Made by a program: the position numbers and the translations under genes. A stretch of 5,635 nt of DNA from UBA4742 sp002403895. Lineage in GTDB: Bacteria > Actinomycetota > Acidimicrobiia > Acidimicrobiales > Acidimicrobilacustridaceae. The notes beneath the pieces are model-generated. The model saw only the letters and a list, made by a program, of their open reading frames with translations. It had not been told where the DNA came from and ran no database searches. Below are positions 1-4,133 of the stretch, piece by piece. The DNA lies in NCBI GenBank assembly GCA_036823295.1, contig DAISGD010000102.1, positions 1 through 5,635 on the forward strand. Direction: 5' to 3'. Position 1 is the stretch's first letter, and every line of letters begins with the position of its first letter.

Positions 1-21
1 GGGGCAGGTGTGCTGCATCGA

Positions 22-600
22 CTACGGAAGGGCGAAATCGACGTAGAAGTAGTCGTCGACCGCTTCGTAGCTGAGATGGAGCTCAGCGAGGTTGATCGCG
101 CCGGGCGAGTCGCCGTCAAACTCGATGCTGACGTGAGAGTTGCCGTCCGCACGGGAAAGGCTCACCGACGTGGGAGCCTCGGAATTGATCCTTGAGCACG
201 GTTCGGATGTGCGGACCCACGTCGTGCCGCCGACAGCAGCAGGGTTGGGTCCATCGACCGGACAGATGAGCAGACTCCCGTCTACGGGTAGGCCGGGCAC
301 CTGGACGGTCACGGGGTCCGAGGTGGGATGGATCGAAATGGCCGTCCCGGACTGGCTCCCGGACGGAACCTGCACGTTGTGGAGGACGACCTGGCGGCGG
401 CTATGTCCATTGGGAAGACCTGCGATGCTTGCATCAACGGCCGTTGGACGGGGCCGTGTCGTCGATCCGGTTCCCGAATCCACCGTCGTTGTTCCCGGCC
501 TTTCGTCGAGAGAGGCGGACGGGCTTCGATCGTGTGAGCTGCCGGAGCACCCCACCAGAACAAGCACCACAGACATGGAGGCTACGACCTTCGTCAACAC
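22..600 (-). CDS. Putative secreted lipoprotein, function unknown (192 aa)
   Basis: The product begins with a short n-region (Lys4), a hydrophobic stretch at about residues 5-16 and a lipobox L15-V16-G17-C18, so it is probably exported and lipidated on Cys18. A Ser/Thr/Pro/Asp-rich, probably disordered linker covers about residues 19-58. The rest (about 65-192) alternates short hydrophobic and polar stretches, which suggests a small beta-rich extracytoplasmic domain. C113 and C135 could form a disulfide. I do not recognise the domain. The start used is GTG at 600-598, because no in-frame ATG, GTG or TTG lies between it and the upstream in-frame stop at 658-660. TTG at 597 or ATG at residue 9 are alternatives, but the latter would shorten the signal peptide badly. 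The GTG has only weak RBS complementarity, and a far better RBS upstream serves a different frame (see 594-623). It lies on the possible element side of the tRNA fragment at 988-1032, so it may be cargo. I am confident it is a lipoprotein but cannot say what it does. Confidence 0.75.
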   Translation of the reverse strand: MLTKVVASMSVVLVLVGCSGSSHDRSPSASLDERPGTTTVDSGTGSTTRPRPTAVDASIAGLPNGHSRRQVVLHNVQVPSGSQSGTAISIHPTSDPVTVQVPGLPVDGSLLICPVDGPNPAAVGGTTWVRTSEPCSRINSEAPTSVSLSRADGNSHVSIEFDGDSPGAINLAELHLSYEAVDDYFYVDFALP

Positions 601-623
601 GTGTCGCCGAGCACGGGTCGCAT
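594..623 (-). CDS. Possible 9-codon leader ORF overlapping the lipoprotein start
   Basis: ATG at 623-621 opens MRPVLGDTC and stops with TGA at 596-594. It sits 7 nt downstream of a perfect AGGAGG, much better than anything in front of the lipoprotein GTG at 600. The two frames overlap by a few bases, a geometry compatible with translational coupling in which ribosomes ending the short ORF restart at GTG or TTG. The alternative is that a 1-nt sequence error or a real mutation has separated the true ATG from the lipoprotein frame. What is seen is the RBS, the spacing and the overlap; the leader function is inference. Confidence 0.35.
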   Translation of the reverse strand: MRPVLGDTC

Positions 624-630
624 GACTGAG

Positions 631-636
631 CCTCCT
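631..636 (-). promoter_or_regulatory. Strong Shine-Dalgarno site (AGGAGG)
   Basis: On the minus strand this is AGGAGG, 7 nt before ATG 623-621. It is about 30 nt from the lipoprotein GTG at 600, too far to be a normal direct RBS for that start. It therefore points either to a translated leader or to a frame problem at the lipoprotein N-terminus. Confidence 0.6.
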
Positions 637-830
637 CTGCGGAGCTACCGCGTCTAGTCAGGCTCGCACAGGCGATTCCGTGGTGCCCGCCGTACCGTCC
701 CGAATGGGCCGATATGGGACGCTCTGATAACTCGTCAGTCGGTCTCGTTCGCCTTGGTCAGAAGCGAATCACAGGGACCGACGGTGCCGGGCGTCGATCG
801 CGTGCGTCAGCGATGGCCTGACGTGGCGCT

Positions 831-859
831 CCGCCTCGGACGTCCACAGATCGAGGCGG
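831..859. repeat. 8-bp perfect inverted repeat (hairpin)
   Basis: CCGCCTCG (831-838) pairs exactly with CGAGGCGG (852-859) across a 13-nt loop; a G-T pair could add one step. There is no T-tract on either side, so a classical intrinsic terminator is not supported. It may be a GC-rich terminator-like structure or a protein-binding site near the possible element end. Confidence 0.35.
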
Positions 860-987
860 CCGGCGGGTCCACAACCTTCGCCATGTCGTCGAGCTGGTGC
901 TGACGAGCGACACGAACGAGTAGCGAAGCTCGTTGGTCGTCTGCGCCATTGGCATAGCCCGCCACGGTCCGGACATACCTAGTGGAA

Positions 988-1032
988 CTTGTAAAGCGGA
1001 TGTCGTGGGTTCGAATCCCACCTCGGGCTCCA
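988..1032 (+). other. tRNA 3'-half fragment (Thr-UGU-like); candidate attR site
   Basis: The 3' part of a tRNA is intact: an anticodon loop reading CTTGTAA (988-994, implying anticodon TGT), an anticodon 3' stem AGCGG (995-999), a 5-nt variable loop (1000-1004), a T stem GTGGG (1005-1009) paired with CCCAC (1017-1021), a T loop TTCGAAT (1010-1016), an acceptor 3' strand CTCGGGC (1022-1028), discriminator T1029 and an encoded CCA (1030-1032). The preceding bases do not supply a matching anticodon 5' stem (CCGCT expected; TGGAA found at 983-987) or a normal D arm. Tyrosine integrases often cross over at the anticodon loop of tRNA genes, which restores the tRNA at one end and leaves exactly such a 3' half at the other. 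On that reading the element lies to the left and its other end, with the intact tRNA, is outside the window. A decayed full-length tRNA is the alternative, because GCCCG at 957-961 could pair with CGGGC at 1024-1028. The integrase is not in this window. Confidence 0.7.
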
Positions 1033-1088
1033 CAGACTGGCTGGTAAGGGCCTCGGAACCGCCGCGTTGGGTGGAGGGAGGGGCGGAC

Positions 1089-1559
1089 TCACTGGAGAGT
1101 GACGCCGCGGATCACGAAGGGCAGGCTCGGCACCGTTTCCGACTGTCCCGATCCCAGGGCGAGGACCTCGGTGCGTGAGGTGCTGCTGCGGGTCACCACC
1201 GTCACCGGCACCGCGATGGCGCGCTGGTCAGACCCATCGGGTGGGCCGATGGTGTAGCTGGCCACGTCGTAGAGCTTGACCTGGGCCACGTACATCGCCT
1301 TGGCATTGTCGACCAGGTAGCCCTCGGCGCCGGCTTCGGCCACTCGCGACTCCATGAACGCCCGCACCGTGGCCGTGGCGGCCTGCATCATTTCCGCGCT
1401 CGCCGGCGTCGGAGGGATCGTGGTTGTGCTGGCGGTGCTGCGGGTGGTGCTGCTGGCCACGGCGCCGGTCGGGGCCTTGCCGCCGCCACAGGCGCCGACC
1501 GCCAAGCCCAGGATGGCCACGAGAGCAACGCTCCGTCCCGGCCGGCCAACTCGATGCAT
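1089..1559 (-). CDS. Putative secreted lipoprotein, function unknown (156 aa)
   Basis: The start is ATG at 1559-1557, chosen because GGAGGT lies 7 nt upstream (1567-1572). A longer in-frame start at 1598 would add 13 residues in front of a complete signal peptide and has no comparable RBS. The N-terminus has an Arg/His-rich n-region (residues 1-9), a hydrophobic segment at about 11-22 and a lipobox ending V-G-A-C, with Cys24 as the probable lipidated residue. A Ser/Thr/Ala/Pro linker runs to about residue 54. The remaining ~100 residues start with a likely amphipathic helix (around AEMMQAATATVRAFMESR) and continue with alternating strands ending in an LPFVIRGVTL-like strand. This pattern resembles small NTF2/cystatin-like extracytoplasmic domains, but that is a weak fold guess, not a family assignment. 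It lies divergent to recQ and just right of the tRNA fragment, so it is host flank if that fragment is attR. Confidence 0.75.
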   Translation of the reverse strand: MHRVGRPGRSVALVAILGLAVGACGGGKAPTGAVASSTTRSTASTTTIPPTPASAEMMQAATATVRAFMESRVAEAGAEGYLVDNAKAMYVAQVKLYDVASYTIGPPDGSDQRAIAVPVTVVTRSSTSRTEVLALGSGQSETVPSLPFVIRGVTLQ

Positions 1560-1566
1560 GGCATCC

Positions 1567-1572
1567 ACCTCC
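1567..1572 (-). promoter_or_regulatory. Ribosome binding site GGAGGT deciding the lipoprotein start
   Basis: Minus-strand GGAGGT (within GGGGAGGT, 1567-1574) lies 7 nt before ATG 1559-1557. It supports the 156-aa form over the 169-aa reading. A nearer ATG at 1564-1562 is out of frame. Confidence 0.75.
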
Positions 1573-1869
1573 CCTCGAGCCTGTCGACCCGTGCCCACAC
1601 GAGCCTACTGATCGGGCTCGGCTGACCGGGTTCGCCGAGTGGAGTCAGCGCATGATCGAGGGACGGGCGCAGACCCCTTTCCCGGCTCGCCGCGCCCCCC
1701 CGGTGGTCACCGACGGATAGGGAGCCAACGTCGGCACCCAACACCGGACCTGTACCTGATAGGCCCCTAGGAGTCCCCGAAAAGTCACCTCCGCCGGTGC
1801 GGACTCGACCAGCCGAGGTTGGGCCGCGGACGACACGGGGTGCCACACGAGAGTGTCAGACCCTCTCGG

Positions 1870-1875
1870 TAAGGT
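1870..1875 (+). promoter_or_regulatory. Candidate leaderless -10 element of recQ (TAAGGT)
   Basis: TAAGGT fits the actinobacterial -10 pattern TANNNT. It is followed by exactly 6 nt (GCCCGC) and then the ATG at 1882, which would place transcription initiation at or next to the start codon. No -35 hexamer is evident at 16-19 nt upstream. The overlapping AAGGTG (1871-1876) could instead act as a modest RBS 5 nt before the ATG. The same geometry before the next gene (4122-4127) favours the promoter reading. Confidence 0.45.
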
Positions 1876-1881
1876 GCCCGC

Positions 1882-3990
1882 ATGGCTGCTTCGCCCGACC
1901 TCACCGCCCCCGTTCCCACCACCCCCGGTACCGACGCGGCGTTCAGCGAGCGCGCCCACGCACTCCTGCACCAGCTGACCGGCGATCCCGACGCCAGCTT
2001 GCGGCCATCCCAGCTCGAGGCCATCGCCACCCTGGCCCGCGATCGGCGACGGGTACTGCTGGTGCAGCGCACCGGCTGGGGCAAGAGCGCCGTCTACTTC
2101 ATCACCACCAAGTTGCTGCGCGACCAGGGCGCGGGCCCGACCTTGTTGGTGTCGCCTCTGCTTGCGCTGATGCGCAACCAAATCCGGGCTTCCGCCCGCA
2201 TGGGACTACGCGCCGCCACGCTCAACTCGTCGAACACCGACGAGTGGGCCGCCGTGCGCGAGGCGATCGACGCCGACGAGATCGATGTGCTCCTCGTCTC
2301 GCCCGAGCGTTTCGCCAACGCCGGCTTCCGGGCTGAGGTGTTGTCGGTCGTGAGCCCCCGCAGCGGCCTGCTGGTAGTCGACGAGGCCCACTGCATCAGC
2401 GACTGGGGCCACGATTTCCGGCCCGACTACCGCCGCATCGTCGCCATCCTCGACGTGTTGCCCGAAGGCGTGCCGGTGCTCTGTTGCACCGCCACGGCCA
2501 ACGACCGGGTGGTGGCCGACATCGAACATCAACTGGGCGATGACCTGGCCGTGCTGCGAGGACCCCTCGCCCGCGACGGGTTGGCGCTCCACGTCCTCGA
2601 CCTCCCCGCTCAGGCCCAGCGGTTGGCCTGGCTGGCCGAGCGGGTGCCGGAGCTGCCCGGCACCGGGATCATCTACTGCCTCACCGTACGCGACACCGGC
2701 ATCGTGGCCGGCTGGCTGCAGAACAAGGGCATCGACGCGGTGGCGTACTCGGGCGGCGACGACGACGAACATCGAGCTGCGGTGGAACGCCGGCTGTTGG
2801 CCAACGACGTCAAGGTCGTGGTGGCCACCTCGGCGCTGGGCATGGGGTTCGACAAGCCCGACCTCGCCTTCGTCATCCACTACCAGGCCCCCGGGTCTTC
2901 TATCGCGTACTACCAGCAAGTCGGTCGGGCCGGTCGGGGCCTCGACGAATCGCTGGGCGTGCTCCTGCGCGGCGCCGAGGACGTCGACATCCAGGACTGG
3001 TTCATCACCATGGCCTTCCCGCCGCCCGACGTGACCGACCGGGTGCTCGGCTACCTGGCCGACACGCCTGGGCTGGTCGGGCTGGCCGAGCTCGAGAAGC
3101 AGGTGAACCTGGGCCGCAGTCGCCTCCAGTTGCTGCTCAAGGTGCTCGAGGTCGAAGGCGCGGTCGAGGCCACCGGCCAGAAGTACCGGCGCACCAACGA
3201 GCCCTGGCACTACGACCAGGCCCGCATCGCCGGGGTCACTGCCCAACGCCGGGCCGAGCAGCAGCAAATGCGCGACTACGCCAACACCACGGGCTGCCGG
3301 ATGGCCTTCCTCCAGCGGCTCCTCGATGACCCGACGCCGGTCGACTGCGGCCGGTGTGACACTTGCCGGGGCGTCTCCCTGGCCGGCGTGTCACCAGCGT
3401 TGGTCGATGCCGCCCGCCGTCATCTCCGTGATGCCCCACTCACCATCGAGCCGCGCAAGCAGTGGCCCTTCCGGGTCAACGACTCGACCAAGATCCCGCT
3501 GGACCAGCGCGTGGAGGACGGCCGGGCCCTCTGCCGGTGGGGTGACGGCGGCTGGAGTGATCTCGTGCGTCGGGGGCAGCGTGAGGGTCACCTCGACGAC
3601 GAGCTGCTCGACGCAGCCGCCGCGTTTGTGACCTCGTGGGCACCGGACCCAACTCCGACCTGGGTCGCCTGGGTGCCGTCGCTGCGCAGCCCGACGCTCA
3701 CCGCCGAGCTGGCCCACCGACTGGCCGAGCGGCTCGGCCTGCCCGCGGTCGACGCCGTCACCAAGTTCCGGGAGACCAAACCGCAACACCAGATGGCCAA
3801 CAGCGCTCAGCAGGTCAACAACGTCGGGGGGGCCTTCGAGGCCACCGGGCCACTGCCCGACGGTCCGGTGCTGCTTGTCGACGACACCGTCGCCTCCCGA
3901 TGGACGCTGACCACCGTGGGCTCGCTCCTGCGCCAGGCCGGTTGCCCCTCCGTGCATCCCTTCGTCCTGGCGGACACCGCGGGGTCGTAG
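1882..3990 (+). CDS. recQ: RecQ-family ATP-dependent DNA helicase with C-terminal ComF-like PRTase domain (702 aa)
   Basis: This is a 3'-5' superfamily 2 DNA helicase expected to act in recombination and repair. Helicase motifs appear in order: motif 0 LRPSQ (40-44), Walker A RTGWGKS (63-69, K68), Ia (88-99), Ib LVSPERF (138-144), II DEAH (167-170) followed by the RecQ aromatic loop CISDWGHDFRP (171-181), III TATA (203-206), IV around GIIYC (262-266), V around ATSALGMGFD (315-324) and VI QQVGRAGRG (345-353). Residues about 385-440 look like a winged helix placed before the zinc site, whose ligands are C472, C489, C492 and C495. No canonical post-zinc RQC or HRDC domain is recognisable. Residues about 590-698 resemble ComF-type PRTases: a PQ-rich segment at 634-636, NVGGAF (647-652) and a VLLVDD motif (663-668) followed by TVASRWT. 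The PRPP-loop Gly is replaced by Arg673, so catalysis is doubtful. From memory, this layout recurs in actinobacterial RecQ. Start ATG 1882 follows TAAGGT by 6 nt. Confidence 0.93.
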   Translation: MAASPDLTAPVPTTPGTDAAFSERAHALLHQLTGDPDASLRPSQLEAIATLARDRRRVLLVQRTGWGKSAVYFITTKLLRDQGAGPTLLVSPLLALMRNQIRASARMGLRAATLNSSNTDEWAAVREAIDADEIDVLLVSPERFANAGFRAEVLSVVSPRSGLLVVDEAHCISDWGHDFRPDYRRIVAILDVLPEGVPVLCCTATANDRVVADIEHQLGDDLAVLRGPLARDGLALHVLDLPAQAQRLAWLAERVPELPGTGIIYCLTVRDTGIVAGWLQNKGIDAVAYSGGDDDEHRAAVERRLLANDVKVVVATSALGMGFDKPDLAFVIHYQAPGSSIAYYQQVGRAGRGLDESLGVLLRGAEDVDIQDWFITMAFPPPDVTDRVLGYLADTPGLVGLAELEKQVNLGRSRLQLLLKVLEVEGAVEATGQKYRRTNEPWHYDQARIAGVTAQRRAEQQQMRDYANTTGCRMAFLQRLLDDPTPVDCGRCDTCRGVSLAGVSPALVDAARRHLRDAPLTIEPRKQWPFRVNDSTKIPLDQRVEDGRALCRWGDGGWSDLVRRGQREGHLDDELLDAAAAFVTSWAPDPTPTWVAWVPSLRSPTLTAELAHRLAERLGLPAVDAVTKFRETKPQHQMANSAQQVNNVGGAFEATGPLPDGPVLLVDDTVASRWTLTTVGSLLRQAGCPSVHPFVLADTAGS

Positions 3991-4001
3991 GACGAAGCCA
4001 A

Positions 4002-4050
4002 GCGGGCTCCGGTGACGAGTCCGCCCTGGGTTCCCGGAGCGGGAGCCCGC
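4002..4050. terminator. 9-bp inverted repeat after recQ, possible terminator
   Basis: GCGGGCTCC (4002-4010) pairs perfectly with GGAGCCCGC (4042-4050) around a 31-nt loop. The same 5' arm can alternatively pair by GCTCCGG (4006-4012) with CCGGAGC (4034-4040), so two mutually exclusive hairpins are possible. It begins 12 nt after the recQ stop, where a terminator would sit, but no T-tract follows. It could be a GC-rich terminator or a structured spacer separating recQ from the next gene. Confidence 0.4.
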
Positions 4051-4121
4051 CGCACGTTCGTGGCCTGGCTGTCCTGGCGCGGTCCGGCTCGTTCGATCCG
4101 GCCGCGTGGCCTGGCCGGCGT

Positions 4122-4127
4122 TACGGT
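4122..4127 (+). promoter_or_regulatory. Candidate leaderless -10 element (TACGGT)
   Basis: TACGGT matches TANNNT and lies exactly 6 nt (CAGCCC) before the ATG at 4134, the same spacing as the recQ hexamer. No Shine-Dalgarno sequence precedes this ATG, which fits leaderless initiation with the transcript starting at or beside the A of ATG. No clear -35 is visible. It suggests the PLP enzyme has its own promoter rather than depending on recQ readthrough. Confidence 0.5.
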
Positions 4128-4133
4128 CAGCCC

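Larger units (their letters stand above)
624..987. other. Intergenic region without a convincing gene
   Basis: This 364-nt stretch holds the upstream region of the left lipoprotein (minus strand) and the sequence leading to the tRNA fragment. Open frames crossing it give low-complexity Arg/Pro/Ser-rich translations with no RBS and no recognisable domain. The frames that enter 988-1033 are antisense or sense readings of the tRNA fragment. It contains the 8-bp hairpin at 831-859, a 6-bp repeat AACGAG/CTCGTT (915-920 and 929-934), and a short GTCCC/GGGAC pair (697-701 and 716-720). I see no clear promoter hexamers. If 988-1032 is an attachment site, this is the terminal non-coding segment of the integrated element. 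Confidence 0.55.
1560..1881. other. Divergent intergenic region between lipoprotein and recQ
   Basis: This 322-nt gap must hold promoters in both directions. On the plus strand a TAAGGT hexamer lies 6 nt before the recQ ATG. On the minus strand a TAGGCT hexamer (plus 1602-1607) lies about 45 nt upstream of the lipoprotein start, without a good -35. A 6-bp inverted repeat CGAGCC/GGCTCG (1600-1605 and 1615-1620, 9-nt loop) overlaps that hexamer and could be an operator or a 5'-UTR hairpin. I looked for a mycobacterial-type LexA box (GAAC-N4-GTTC) and saw none. Frames across the region look like GC-rich shadows. Confidence 0.5.

Noticed and set aside
957..1032. A complete functional tRNA gene
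   Set aside because: Only five of seven acceptor pairs form, the D arm does not fold, and the anticodon 5' stem is not complementary to AGCGG, so a working tRNA is not supported.
758..1033. 91-aa minus-strand ORF starting MEPEVGFEPTTSAL
   Set aside because: Its N-terminus is the antisense reading of the tRNA 3' fragment; such GFEPTTSAL-like peptides are well-known artefacts opposite tRNA genes. The rest is low-complexity with no domain.
933..1178. 81-aa plus-strand ORF containing ADVVGSNPTSGS
   Set aside because: This is the sense-strand reading through the same tRNA fragment, another familiar artefact, and it runs into the antisense of the lipoprotein at 1089-1559.
1089..1598. 169-aa form of the right lipoprotein
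   Set aside because: The extra 13 residues precede a complete signal peptide and lack an RBS; ATG 1559 has GGAGGT at 7 nt.
1560..1881. LexA/SOS box controlling recQ
   Set aside because: I looked for GAAC-N4-GTTC-type palindromes in the divergent region and found none; SOS control is not supported by sequence.
1645..2181. Minus-strand ORF of 178 aa across the recQ start
   Set aside because: No RBS or domain; it overlaps the divergent promoter region and recQ coding sequence and looks like a GC-driven open frame.
2206..3267. 353-aa minus-strand ORF antisense to recQ
   Set aside because: High-GC shadow of the recQ reading frame; the protein is Gly/Val/Asp/His-rich without motifs, while the plus strand carries every RecQ motif.
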